A DNA stretch of 64,000 nucleotides. Origin: Chryseobacterium aquaeductus (GTDB taxonomy: Bacteria; Bacteroidota; Bacteroidia; Flavobacteriales; Weeksellaceae). The notes under the pieces are model-generated. The model saw nothing but the letters and a program-made list of their open reading frames with translations. It was not told the origin of the DNA and did no database searches. Location of the stretch: contig NZ_CAJIMS010000001.1 of assembly GCF_905175375.1 (NCBI RefSeq), positions 310,001 through 374,000 of the forward strand. The letters run 5' to 3'. Within the stretch, counting starts at the first letter, position 1. Each line of letters begins with the position of its first letter. This document shows, in pieces, positions 8,707 to 16,455 of this stretch. Both the position numbers and the translations under genes were made by a program.

Positions 8707-9189
8707 ATGAAAAAAGATATACAAATCGGTTACGAGCATTTCAAAAGCATTAATGAGCTGAACGAAACAGAAAAAAAACTTTTCGAAAGTGCAAAACAGG
8801 CACGCAAAAATGCGTATGCTCCTTACTCCAACTTTTTGGTAGGTTGCTCTGTCTTGCTTGAAAATGGCGATATATATACCGGAAACAATCAGGAAAATGC
8901 TGCATTTCCATCCGGATTATGTGCTGAAAGAACCGCATTATTCTGGATTGGAGCTAATTTCCCCAATGAAAAAATAAAAAAAATATTCATCATTGGAGGT
9001 CCGAGAGAAGATTCTGAAAACACTCCACCCATTCCACCTTGTGGCGCTTGCCGACAAAGCTTGATGGAATACGAAACGAAACAGAATGAAAATATTGATG
9101 TCTATTTTTCAAGTTTAAATGAGGAAGTTTATAAAGTGAATTCTATTAAAGATTTGCTTCCTTTTTATTTTGATGCTACGTTTTTATAA
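8707..9189 (+). CDS. cdd: Cytidine deaminase
   Basis: Zinc enzyme deaminating cytidine and deoxycytidine to uridine forms in pyrimidine salvage. The 160-residue protein has YAPYSNFLVGCSVLL, the catalytic CAE in LCAERTALFW, and the second zinc pair in PPCGACRQSLMEY. Length and motif order fit the homotetrameric class. A good ribosome-binding sequence (AAGGAG) lies eight bases before the ATG, which fixes the start. It is transcribed alone, divergently from the OYE gene. Confidence 0.93.
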   Translation: MKKDIQIGYEHFKSINELNETEKKLFESAKQARKNAYAPYSNFLVGCSVLLENGDIYTGNNQENAAFPSGLCAERTALFWIGANFPNEKIKKIFIIGGPREDSENTPPIPPCGACRQSLMEYETKQNENIDVYFSSLNEEVYKVNSIKDLLPFYFDATFL

Positions 9190-9374
9190 TAATTTTCCCA
9201 CAAATTTCACAGATTTTCACAGAAAAATGACATCGCTGTATTTTTAAGATTAAGTTTAAATGATGATGCTTAAAAATCTTAATCAAAATCAATTTATTGA
9301 TTCTTTAAAAAACAACATGAAACATTTTCTAAATTAACTTTTGATCTTAAATTCATATTTCTTTATAAAAAACC

Positions 9375-9382
9375 TATATTTG
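9375..9382 (+). promoter_or_regulatory. -7 promoter element of the cobalamin operon
   Basis: TATATTTG fits TAnnTTTG and lies just before the riboswitch, so transcription would start near 9388-9391 at the first riboswitch base. No well-spaced TTTG -33 box was found. Confidence 0.55.
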
Positions 9383-9390
9383 CAAAAATT

Positions 9391-9577
9391 TTGGTTTCCA
9401 AGGTATTGGAATTAATAGGGAATTGGGTGGAAATCCCAAGCTGTCCCCGCAACTGTAAATCGCATCAAAATTTTCTACAAATAAACCACTGCCAACGCGG
9501 GAAGGTGTAGAAAAGCGAAAGTCAGGAGACCTGCCAGATTTTAACAATAATAAATTATTGCTTTCGGAGGAAAGGCA
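9391..9577 (+). ncRNA. Cobalamin (AdoCbl) riboswitch
   Basis: The 5' leader contains the conserved core GGGTGGAAATCCC, then GCTGTCCCCGCAACTGTA (about 9425-9459), and the B12 box AGTCAGGAGACCTGCC (9520-9535). This order is that of the cobalamin riboswitch. It ends just before the ribosome-binding site of the TonB receptor gene (GGAGGAAAGG, about 9566-9575), so B12 binding probably blocks translation or extends termination when cobalamin is plentiful. I see no separate T-run terminator between the box and the ATG, which favours control of translation. Confidence 0.93.
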
Positions 9578-9586
9578 TAAATAATT

Positions 9587-11422
9587 ATGGATATAAAAAG
9601 ATCTTTAGTCTTCGCTTTTGCAGTTTGTAATCTATCTCTGTACTTTGGTCAGGAGAAAATGATTGACACGGTTTATATTTTTGATAACCAAATGAATAAG
9701 GTGAAACTTTTTCATAAAGTTAACACTCTAACTTCTGCTGACATTCAAAAAAACTCATCCAATCTTTCTGAGGTTTTACGTTTTCAATCACCTGTTTATA
9801 TTAAGGAAAATGGTCGTGGTGCAGTTTCTTCTCCATCATTTCGAGGAACTACAGCGCAACAAACCGCTTTTGTGTGGAACGGAATCAACATCAATTCTCA
9901 GTTTTTAGGACAGGGAGACGTGAATAACATTGCTCTTTTCGGGTACGATCAGATGGAAGTAAAATCCGGTGGCGGAAGTGTAATCTACGGAAGTGGAGCA
10001 ATTGGCGGAAGCATTCATTTAAATAACGACTTGAACTTTAATCAAGGTTTTAAAGGAACATTCAATTCTGAAATTGCTTCATTCGGAACTTTTAATAATT
10101 TTCTGAAAGCTTCTTACAGCAATGAAAAATTTAGTTTTAAAGCTTCGGGAAGTCATTCGATCAGTCAAAACGAATACGAAGTTCCAGAATCTAGAAATTA
10201 CATCAATCGAAACGGAAAATACTATAATACAAATTTTAATTTTGCGGCAGCTTACAAAATCGCTCCTTTCCACCAGATTTCGTGGATTTCAGAAACTTTT
10301 GACGGTAATCAGCATTATCCTGTTTTTTTTGAAAGCCAAACTCCGACAAGATACGAAACTCAGAATTTCAGAAGTTTGCTGTCTTGGGACTGGAAAACAT
10401 CTAAGTTTAATAATATCCTGAGAGCTGCTTACACTGAAGAAAATTTCCAATATTTTGCCAATCTTGACCAACCGAGAACAAGTGGAGGTTTGGGGAAAAA
10501 TTATATTGTAAAAAATGATTTCAATTATTTCATCAACCCAAAATGGAATGTGAATATTATTGGAGAATTTCAACAAAATCAAGGTAAAGGTATCGGAACT
10601 TCAGGAATTACAGATATCAGCCGAAATGTGGCTTCAGTAGCAGGTTTGTTACGATATGTTACATCTTCCACAATAAGCTTTGAAGCAGGAATTAAGAAAG
10701 ATTTTGTTGAAGGATTTGATTCGCCGGTTTTATATTCATTTTCAGGAAAATGGAAAGCGGCGAATTGGTATCAAGTGAATTTAAATGTTTCTAAAAATTT
10801 CAGATTTCCATCATTTAACGACTTGTATTGGCAACCTGGAGGAAATCCTGATTTGAGACCAGAAACTTCCATTCAGACAGATATGGATCATGAATTTAAA
10901 CTCGGAGATTTTCAGTTGACATTGAGTCCGTATTACATTCGGATAAAAGATATGTTGAGATGGATGAGCACTCCGATGGGATACTGGTCACCATTTAATA
11001 CCAATCAGGTTGAATCTTATGGTTTGGAATCTCAATTGACTTATCAAAAACAAATCAACCAACATCATATAAAATTAAACGCAGGATATATTTTCACAAA
11101 GTCGAAAGATTTAGAAATCAATAAGCAATTGATGTATGTTCCGCTTCATAAAATTTTTGGAAACCTGGATTACAACTATCGTTTCATCAGAATTTATGCA
11201 CAGGGAATGTTTAACGGACTTACTTACACCGATAGTAACGAAAAAAAATCTGACGCTTTGCAATCATATTTTGTCATGAATGCGGGGATTTCCGGAACCA
11301 TTTTAAAAAAATACACAATGGGATTTAAGGTCAATAATATCTTTGACGAGATCTACGAAACAATGGCGTATTACCCAATGCCAAAAAGAAACTACAGTAT
11401 CAATTTCAATATAAATTTTTAA
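9587..11422 (+). CDS. btuB: TonB-dependent cobalamin receptor (BtuB-like)
   Basis: Outer-membrane TonB-dependent transporter of 611 residues, close to E. coli BtuB in size. A signal peptide (ending near YFGQ) is followed by a plug domain (SSNLSEVLRFQSPVYIKENG...SFRGTTAQQTAFVWNGININS, ending about 140) and a beta-barrel with a C-terminal phenylalanine (NFNINF). The riboswitch in its leader and the surface-propeller lipoprotein gene 10 bases downstream assign it to cobalamin or cobinamide uptake. No classical carboxypeptidase-like N-terminal extension of SusC proteins is present. The periplasmic and inner-membrane BtuFCD genes are not in the window. Confidence 0.88.
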   Translation: MDIKRSLVFAFAVCNLSLYFGQEKMIDTVYIFDNQMNKVKLFHKVNTLTSADIQKNSSNLSEVLRFQSPVYIKENGRGAVSSPSFRGTTAQQTAFVWNGININSQFLGQGDVNNIALFGYDQMEVKSGGGSVIYGSGAIGGSIHLNNDLNFNQGFKGTFNSEIASFGTFNNFLKASYSNEKFSFKASGSHSISQNEYEVPESRNYINRNGKYYNTNFNFAAAYKIAPFHQISWISETFDGNQHYPVFFESQTPTRYETQNFRSLLSWDWKTSKFNNILRAAYTEENFQYFANLDQPRTSGGLGKNYIVKNDFNYFINPKWNVNIIGEFQQNQGKGIGTSGITDISRNVASVAGLLRYVTSSTISFEAGIKKDFVEGFDSPVLYSFSGKWKAANWYQVNLNVSKNFRFPSFNDLYWQPGGNPDLRPETSIQTDMDHEFKLGDFQLTLSPYYIRIKDMLRWMSTPMGYWSPFNTNQVESYGLESQLTYQKQINQHHIKLNAGYIFTKSKDLEINKQLMYVPLHKIFGNLDYNYRFIRIYAQGMFNGLTYTDSNEKKSDALQSYFVMNAGISGTILKKYTMGFKVNNIFDEIYETMAYYPMPKRNYSINFNINF

Positions 11423-11432
11423 ACTATACAAT

Positions 11433-12494
11433 ATGAATTTCAAGAAAATATTACCTTTTCTATTCGCATCTGCTCTACTTTTCAACGTAGCGTGTACTGA
11501 TGAAAACTTCACTGATGAATTAAAAACGGAGGCGTATGAAAACGGAATTTTAATCGCTAATGAAGGAGGTTATTCTACCCCGACGTCAGAAGTTTCTTTT
11601 GTAAGCAATGATTTGTCGATATTTGAAAATAAAATCTATGGAAACAACAACAATAAGGAGATTTTGGGAAATGTTTTGCAGACGATCGGATTCAATGGTG
11701 AAAATGCTTATTTAGTTTCAAACGTTCCTAATAAAATCGACATTGTAAACCGTTTTAACTTCAAAAAACAAACTACAGTAACGACAAATCTTGACAATCC
11801 GAGATATATCGCATTTTCAGGATCTCAGTATTTTGTAACGAACAATAATTTCTTTAATGTAATGAAATTAAACGTTTACAATACTTCTAACAACTCTTTT
11901 GTAACCAGCATTGATTTTCCGAGAAGCGCCGAAAAAGTGGTGGAAGCAAACGGAAGAATTGTAGTACAGACAGATGGCGTGACTTATCAGACAGTGGCTC
12001 CTTACGGTGAACTTCCTACAGGATATTCTTTGACAATTGTGAATCCTTCAACGAATGCCGTTGCAACTACATTGACACTTCCAAGCAACGGAATAATAAG
12101 AGATTTGATTTCTTATAATGGCGACGCTTACGTACTTGCTTCTAGCACTACAGCTTCTTACATCTACAAAGTGAACACTACAGCAGGAACGTTTACTACA
12201 ACTACATTGACTCTTGGTCAGGCTCAGAAATTGAGAATTGATGGAAATAGATTCTATTTCAACGACAGCAGCAATAAAATCTATGCAATGGATCTGAATT
12301 CCACAACGACTCCTACAGCTCCAATTGTTACAACAATGGGAAATCTATACGGATTTAATGTAATCGACGGCAAGATTTATACTTCTGATGCGAGTTTCAC
12401 AGGAGACAGCAAAGTGAATATTTACAATACCAGCGGTAATTTGTTGAAAACTCTAACAACAGGAATTGCAACAAACGGTTTTTATAAAAACTAA
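11433..12494 (+). CDS. Surface beta-propeller lipoprotein, BtuG-like (DUF5074/YncE type)
   Basis: A 353-residue lipoprotein with lipobox FNVAC (Cys21) and seven-bladed propeller character: repeated blades with NAYLVSNVPNKIDIVNR, GDAYVLASSTTASYIYKVN and KIYTSDASFTGDSKVNIYN. Its N-terminal ILIANEGGYSTPTSEVSF is typical of DUF5074 proteins. Bacteroides BtuG, a propeller lipoprotein on the cell surface, captures B12 and caps BtuB; this gene sits in the same place, directly after the BtuB-like receptor under one riboswitch, so I infer the same role. The sequence alone cannot show B12 binding. A strong terminator follows. Confidence 0.8.
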   Translation: MNFKKILPFLFASALLFNVACTDENFTDELKTEAYENGILIANEGGYSTPTSEVSFVSNDLSIFENKIYGNNNNKEILGNVLQTIGFNGENAYLVSNVPNKIDIVNRFNFKKQTTVTTNLDNPRYIAFSGSQYFVTNNNFFNVMKLNVYNTSNNSFVTSIDFPRSAEKVVEANGRIVVQTDGVTYQTVAPYGELPTGYSLTIVNPSTNAVATTLTLPSNGIIRDLISYNGDAYVLASSTTASYIYKVNTTAGTFTTTTLTLGQAQKLRIDGNRFYFNDSSNKIYAMDLNSTTTPTAPIVTTMGNLYGFNVIDGKIYTSDASFTGDSKVNIYNTSGNLLKTLTTGIATNGFYKN

Positions 12495-12513
12495 TATTCT
12501 TTTCAACTTTGGT

Positions 12514-12555
12514 AAAAAAAATCCGGCGGTTTCTACGAAACCGCCGGATTTTTTA
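12514..12555. terminator. Strong bidirectional terminator
   Basis: Perfect 14-bp stem (AATCCGGCGGTTTC / GAAACCGCCGGATT) with a TAC loop, flanked by an A-run and a T-run, between the convergent B12 lipoprotein gene and the CCA-adding enzyme gene. Confidence 0.95.
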
Positions 12556-12570
12556 TTTTCAACAAAGAAT

Positions 12571-13989
12571 TTATAAAGTCAGCCCCAATTTCTCTGCTTC
12601 AGCGATCACAAAACTTCTCGCTTCTTCTTTCTCATTGGCGATTTCACCTTCCAAAATCGCTTCTTTTACCTTTTCCTTTAAAATTCCGATTTCTCTTCCG
12701 GGCTTTAGATTGAACATTTCCATAATTTCTTCACCAGAGATCGGTGGTTGAAAATTTCTCACCTGATCTTTCTCTTCAACTTCTTTTATTTTCACAGCAA
12801 CATATTCAAAATTTTTCTTGAATTTTTCCTGTTTTCTTGAGTTTTTTGTTGTAATGTCAGCTTTACAAAGCGTGAAAAGGTCTTCCATATCTTCTCCGGC
12901 ATCAAACAATAGTCTTCTTAAAGCCGAATCTGAAGCATCATCAGTAATCAAAGCGATAGGTCGGGAAGAGAGTTTTACCATTTTCTGAACGTATTTCATA
13001 TCGGAATTTAAAGGTAATTTTAATTTCTGGAAAAGATTTTTCGTCATTTTAGAACCTAAAAACTCATGTCCGTGGAAAGTCCAGCCTGTTCCTTCAACAA
13101 ATTTTTTGGTAGGAGCTTTTCCGATGTCGTGAAGCAATGCAGACCAGCGCAGCCAAAGATTATCTGTATTTTCAGAAATATTGTCTACCACTTCCAAAGT
13201 GTGGTAAAAATTATCTTTATGAGTTTGTCCTTCAACTTCTTCTACTCCTTTCAATTCGATCAATTCAGGAATAATTAGTTTCATCAAACCTGTTTCTTCC
13301 ATTAATTGAAGTCCGACAGAAGGTTTTTTTGAAAGCATGATTTTATTAAATTCAACCATAATTCTTTCCATCGACACAATTTTGATTCTTTCTACCTCTT
13401 GTCTGATTGCATTTAATGAATTTTCTTCTATCTTAAAATTTAAAGTTGAAGCAAAACGCACCGCTCTCATCATTCTCAACGGATCGTCTGAATAAGTTTG
13501 CGAAGGTTCCAAAGGCGTTCTTAAAATACCTTTTTCCAAGTCATCAATTCCGTCAAAAGGATCGATCAATTCTCCGAAATTATCTTTATTTAAAGAAATT
13601 GCCATCGCATTGATCGTGAAATCTCTCCTTTTCTGGTCGTCTTCAATCGTACCGCCTTCCACTTCCGGTTTTCTGCTGTCTTCGGTGTAGCTTTCTTTTC
13701 TTGCACCTACGAATTCCAATTCCAGATCTTTATATCTGATCATTGCTGTTCCGTAGGTTTTAAAAACAGAAACTTTCATTTTAGGATCGATTTCCTGACC
13801 AACATTTTGGGCAAGTTCGATTCCGCTTTGTTCGGTCACAAAATCAATATCTGTAGATGCTTCTCTTTTCATCAGAAGATCCCGCACAAATCCGCCAACG
13901 ATATACACCGACTGGTTATTTGTTGCTGCTACTTCAGAAATTATTTTGAAAAGTTTGAGATTTTTATTTTGATTAAGATTGATGAACAT
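12571..13989 (-). CDS. cca: CCA tRNA nucleotidyltransferase with HD domain
   Basis: Adds or repairs the 3' CCA of tRNA. The 472 residues begin with a class II nucleotidyltransferase head: GGFVRDLLMKR and the metal site TDIDFVT, then RRDFTINAMA and DDPLRMMRAVRFAS. A C-terminal HD phosphohydrolase domain follows (HTLEVVDNI, LLHDIGKAPTK, HGHEFLGS). Bacteroidota usually carry this fused form. It is a single leftward gene; a 14-bp direct repeat lies just before its start. Confidence 0.94.
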   Translation of the reverse strand: MFINLNQNKNLKLFKIISEVAATNNQSVYIVGGFVRDLLMKREASTDIDFVTEQSGIELAQNVGQEIDPKMKVSVFKTYGTAMIRYKDLELEFVGARKESYTEDSRKPEVEGGTIEDDQKRRDFTINAMAISLNKDNFGELIDPFDGIDDLEKGILRTPLEPSQTYSDDPLRMMRAVRFASTLNFKIEENSLNAIRQEVERIKIVSMERIMVEFNKIMLSKKPSVGLQLMEETGLMKLIIPELIELKGVEEVEGQTHKDNFYHTLEVVDNISENTDNLWLRWSALLHDIGKAPTKKFVEGTGWTFHGHEFLGSKMTKNLFQKLKLPLNSDMKYVQKMVKLSSRPIALITDDASDSALRRLLFDAGEDMEDLFTLCKADITTKNSRKQEKFKKNFEYVAVKIKEVEEKDQVRNFQPPISGEEIMEMFNLKPGREIGILKEKVKEAILEGEIANEKEEARSFVIAEAEKLGLTL

Positions 13990-13999
13990 TTTTTTAAAA

Positions 14000-14029
14000 G
14001 ATGTTAGATATTAGATGTTAGATATTAGA
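14000..14029. repeat. Two tandem copies of a 14-bp unit
   Basis: GATGTTAGATATTA occurs at 14000-14013 and again at 14014-14027, immediately upstream of the CCA enzyme start codon. Its short-word make-up (gatgtt, gatatt, tta) resembles the other intergenic repeats of this window. Confidence 0.6.
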
Positions 14030-14160
14030 CTTACAATCACTTGATAATTGTATCCTGATCTAATTGAAAACCACTAAGACATCAGAATTTCAGGTTTAAA
14101 AACTAAATTCCAACTTCTTAATGGCGATGTAATTTTACAAAGATAATTAATTCTAAACTT

Positions 14161-14709
14161 TTATTCCCGTAGAACTTTAATTCTGTTGTCACTCCAGATT
14201 TTTATGACTGAAGAACCTGAATATTGCGAAACTTTTTCTCGGTCTTCTTCTACCGCAAAATCTACCAAATCAATAATTTCTTTCGAAATATCAGAGAATT
14301 TCAACGGACTTTTATCACCACTAAAGTTCGCGGAAGTTGAAACCAATGGTTTGTTGAGTTTTGTAATCAGTTTTTTGCAGTAAAGATCTTTTACAAGACG
14401 AATTCCGATGCTTCCATCTTCAGCAAGCAATTCTTTCGGCAAACCTTTTGGATTTTGATACACCAAGGTAACCGGCTTTTCGCTCAGATCCATGATTTCC
14501 CAAGCCATTTCCGGGACGTCCACCAAATCCTGTAATCGCTTTTCATTTTCCACCAAAATGATCATTGATTTATTTTTTTCACGCTTCTTGATGTCAAAAA
14601 TTTTGTTGATGGCATCTATATTTGTTGCGTCACAACCAATTCCCCAGATTGTGTCTGTAGGGTAAAGGATTGTTCCACCAGATTTTAGTATTTGTATGAT
14701 GTTTTCCAT
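14161..14709 (-). CDS. tsaC: L-threonylcarbamoyladenylate synthase (Sua5/YciO/YrdC)
   Basis: Makes threonylcarbamoyl-AMP from threonine, bicarbonate and ATP, the first step of t6A37 tRNA modification. The 182-residue protein has GGTILYPTDTIWGIGCDATN, KKREKNKSM (the KxR...SxM ATP site), IGIRLV and the closing PLVSTSANFSG. It is the short TsaC-like form with no Sua5 C-terminal domain. The start codon at 14707-14709 is only three bases from the end of the adjacent REP/transposase element, so the element supplies its entire leader and perhaps its promoter. Confidence 0.93.
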   Translation of the reverse strand: MENIIQILKSGGTILYPTDTIWGIGCDATNIDAINKIFDIKKREKNKSMIILVENEKRLQDLVDVPEMAWEIMDLSEKPVTLVYQNPKGLPKELLAEDGSIGIRLVKDLYCKKLITKLNKPLVSTSANFSGDKSPLKFSDISKEIIDLVDFAVEEDREKVSQYSGSSVIKIWSDNRIKVLRE

Positions 14710-14712
14710 GAT

Positions 14713-14771
14713 TCAATAGGGGCGGGCTTTAGCCCGGCTTCAAAATTAAGCATTCATTTGGCTTTAGCCAA
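14713..14771 (+). repeat. Left double-hairpin end of the RAYT element
   Basis: Contains CGGGCTTTAGCCCG and TTGGCTTTAGCCAA separated by 21 bases. Single-stranded, it would give two short GC hairpins of the type recognised by REP transposases. Confidence 0.85.
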
Positions 14772-14774
14772 AAC

Positions 14775-15203
14775 TTACATTTTAAAATCATATTTTTCAA
14801 TAAACTCTTGATATTCTTCAGTAAATGTTTTCTTTTGATGATGCTTCTCCTGATTTTTAATATAAGATCTTACATTACCTATCATCGATTCTGAAACTGA
14901 AACAGCAAAATATTCGTCTTGCCAGGAAAATTTTTCACATGTTAGCTGATTTTTATTGATCCAGTATGAAGATTCTCCTTTTATCAATTGTACTATTTTT
15001 TCAATTTTTTGACTTGAGCTTAGAGAAATCAGGCAGTGACAATGATCTTCATAACCATTAATCATATCGATAAAAATTCCTTTTTTTGCAGCATTTTCTT
15101 TTATGTGCTTCCAAACTTGTACCCGCAATTGAGTGGAATTTAAAAAAGGAATTCGATTGGTGGTAGAAAATACTAGATGAATATAAATTTTAATGAAAGA
15201 CAT
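14775..15203 (-). CDS. REP-associated tyrosine transposase (IS200-like, Y1_Tnp)
   Basis: Single-strand DNA transposase of the HUH/Y1 class, 142 residues. Visible marks are HLVFSTTNR at the N-terminus, the HUH pair in YEDHCHCLIS (His54, His56), FSWQDEYFAVSVS, and the nucleophile in VRSYIKNQEKHH (Tyr114). The length is typical and the frame is intact, so it may be active. In this family the enzyme cuts and moves palindromic REP units; the matching units flank this gene closely on both sides. No TnpB or IscB partner is present. Confidence 0.92.
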   Translation of the reverse strand: MSFIKIYIHLVFSTTNRIPFLNSTQLRVQVWKHIKENAAKKGIFIDMINGYEDHCHCLISLSSSQKIEKIVQLIKGESSYWINKNQLTCEKFSWQDEYFAVSVSESMIGNVRSYIKNQEKHHQKKTFTEEYQEFIEKYDFKM

Positions 15204-15240
15204 TTGTATTGTTTTGCCAAAATTATAAAAATTTTAGATT

Positions 15241-15299
15241 TTGGCTAAAGCCAATTAATTCATTTAAATAAAAAACGGGCTAAAGCCCGTTCCTATTGA
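15241..15299 (-). repeat. Right double-hairpin end of the RAYT element
   Basis: Inverted counterpart of the left end, the same length (59 bases), with TTGGCTAAAGCCAA and CGGGCTAAAGCCCG separated by 21 bases, and ending CCTATTGA. The spacer sequence differs from that of the left end, so the hairpins and their spacing are what is conserved. Confidence 0.85.
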
Positions 15300-15364
15300 T
15301 AAATCATTGAGAATAAAATCCTAAATGTTTGATTCGTAAAATTTAATATATGCGAAAATTCACA

Positions 15365-15868
15365 TCATAATTCCGGCAAATATCTTTCTTCCACCACATT
15401 CAAATGATGAATATTGTGCCCAACAATCAATTTACAAATCGTTTCTACAGAAATTTCGTTTCCGTTGGCTGTTCCAATGTTTTTTAAAACTGAAGAATTT
15501 AAATTTTCCAATAAAATCTGAGAAGACTTTCTTACGAGTTGATATTCATTCAACAAAGATTCTAAACTTCTCTCATTCGCAAAAGAATTTGTGGCATAAT
15601 TTTCTTCATCAAAACCCGGTAATTCAGATTTCTCTCCTCTGGCGAATGCTAAAATTCTGTATTGAAAAACTCTTTCGGTGTCTGATAAATGAAGCAAAAC
15701 TTCTTTTAAAGTCCATTTTCCTTCGGCGTAAGCAAATTTCGATTGATCTTCTGTTAAATACGAAAAAAGGGAAACCGTTTTATCGCCAACAAATTTCAAC
15801 TCTTCCAACCAATTCTCAGATTGAATTAAATCTAAATATCTCTGAATATATTTTTGAAAATCTGTCAT
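15365..15868 (-). CDS. DinB family protein
   Basis: A 167-residue four-helix-bundle DinB_2/YfiT-type protein. The three histidines that bind the metal in this superfamily are present: one in LLHLSDTERVFQYRILAFARGE and two in the C-terminal VGHNIHHLNVVEERYL. Such proteins act as thiol-dependent transferases or metal-binding hydrolases, and some are damage-induced; the substrate here is unknown. Isolated leftward gene between the RAYT element and a GNAT gene. Confidence 0.85.
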   Translation of the reverse strand: MTDFQKYIQRYLDLIQSENWLEELKFVGDKTVSLFSYLTEDQSKFAYAEGKWTLKEVLLHLSDTERVFQYRILAFARGEKSELPGFDEENYATNSFANERSLESLLNEYQLVRKSSQILLENLNSSVLKNIGTANGNEISVETICKLIVGHNIHHLNVVEERYLPEL

Positions 15869-15878
15869 AAAGTATTAT

Positions 15879-15946
15879 TGATAAATGATGTTTGATGATT
15901 GATAATTGAGGTGTTTGTATCATTTATAATTCATCAATTATCATTA
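15879..15946. repeat. Nested palindromic intergenic repeat (GATAATTGA family)
   Basis: ATAAATGAT (15881-15889) pairs with ATCATTTAT (15919-15927), and TTGATAATTGA (15899-15909) pairs with TCAATTATCA (15934-15943). It fills the gap between two leftward genes and is built from short repeated AT-rich words. Confidence 0.55.
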
Positions 15947-15953
15947 ATGTTCT

Positions 15954-16400
15954 TTATTTATTTGTCCATTCGTAGAAATTTACTTCATCGTACAATTCAA
16001 ATCCGCAACTTGGATAAAGTTTGTTTCCGATGTCATTTGATTTGCCTGTTTCCAGTAAAATTCCGCACGCATCTGAACTTTTGCAAACTTCTTTAGCTGC
16101 TTCGATGAGTTCTTTTGAAAAACCTTTTCCTCTGTGATTTTCATTCACAAAAAGATCATTTAATAACCAATATTTTTTCATTCTTGTAGAAGAAAATAAA
16201 GGATACAATTGAACAAAACCAACTAAAATTCCGTCAGTTTCAGCAATATAAATTTCAGAATCCTGTTTTTCAATTCTTTCTTTAAGAAAATTCTCTGCAG
16301 AAAAAATAGCAGAATCTTTATGATAAAAAATTCTGTATTGATCGAATAATTCTGCTAATTGGTCTAAATCTTTAATTATAGCTTTTCTAATATTTTTCAT
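15954..16400 (-). CDS. GNAT family N-acetyltransferase
   Basis: A 148-residue acetyl-CoA-dependent transferase. Core elements are AETDGILVGFVQLYPLFSS (beta 4), LNDLFVNENHRGKGFSKELIEAAKE with the R/Q-x-x-G-x-G/A pyrophosphate loop as NHRGKGF, and a closing GNKLYPSCGFELYDEVNFYEW. The substrate cannot be told. It lies downstream of the metB-like gene on the same strand, with a hairpin terminator in between. Confidence 0.9.
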   Translation of the reverse strand: MKNIRKAIIKDLDQLAELFDQYRIFYHKDSAIFSAENFLKERIEKQDSEIYIAETDGILVGFVQLYPLFSSTRMKKYWLLNDLFVNENHRGKGFSKELIEAAKEVCKSSDACGILLETGKSNDIGNKLYPSCGFELYDEVNFYEWTNK

Positions 16401-16419
16401 AGTAGAATGATAAAATAAA

Positions 16420-16438
16420 CATCCGCTAAAAACGGATG
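16420..16438 (-). terminator. Hairpin terminator after the metB-like gene
   Basis: CATCCG-CTAAAAA-CGGATG, with a T-rich run on the minus strand beyond it. It lies 17 bases past the stop of the leftward gene. Confidence 0.6.
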
Positions 16439-16455
16439 CTCATGATTTATTTATT

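Larger units (their letters stand above)
14713..15299. mobile_element. Complete REP-associated transposase (RAYT) element, about 587 bp
   Basis: The element is bounded by TCAATAGG (14713-14720) and its complement CCTATTGA (15292-15299). Each end is a 59-base block with two hairpins in the same order and spacing: CGGGCT-TT-AGCCCG (14723-14736; mirror 15276-15289) and TTGGCTTTAGCCAA (14758-14771; mirror 15241-15254). The middle of each block is not conserved. The ends enclose one Y1 transposase gene. This is the layout of a self-contained REP/BIME-type IS200-like unit. Confidence 0.85.

Noticed and set aside
12509..12751. 80-residue plus-strand frame over the terminator and CCA enzyme 3' end
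   Set aside because: Begins in the terminator hairpin and is antisense to a well-supported gene.
14723..14771. The two GC hairpins as a terminator for the transposase gene
   Set aside because: They recur in mirror order at the other side of the element and lack T-runs, so they are element ends.
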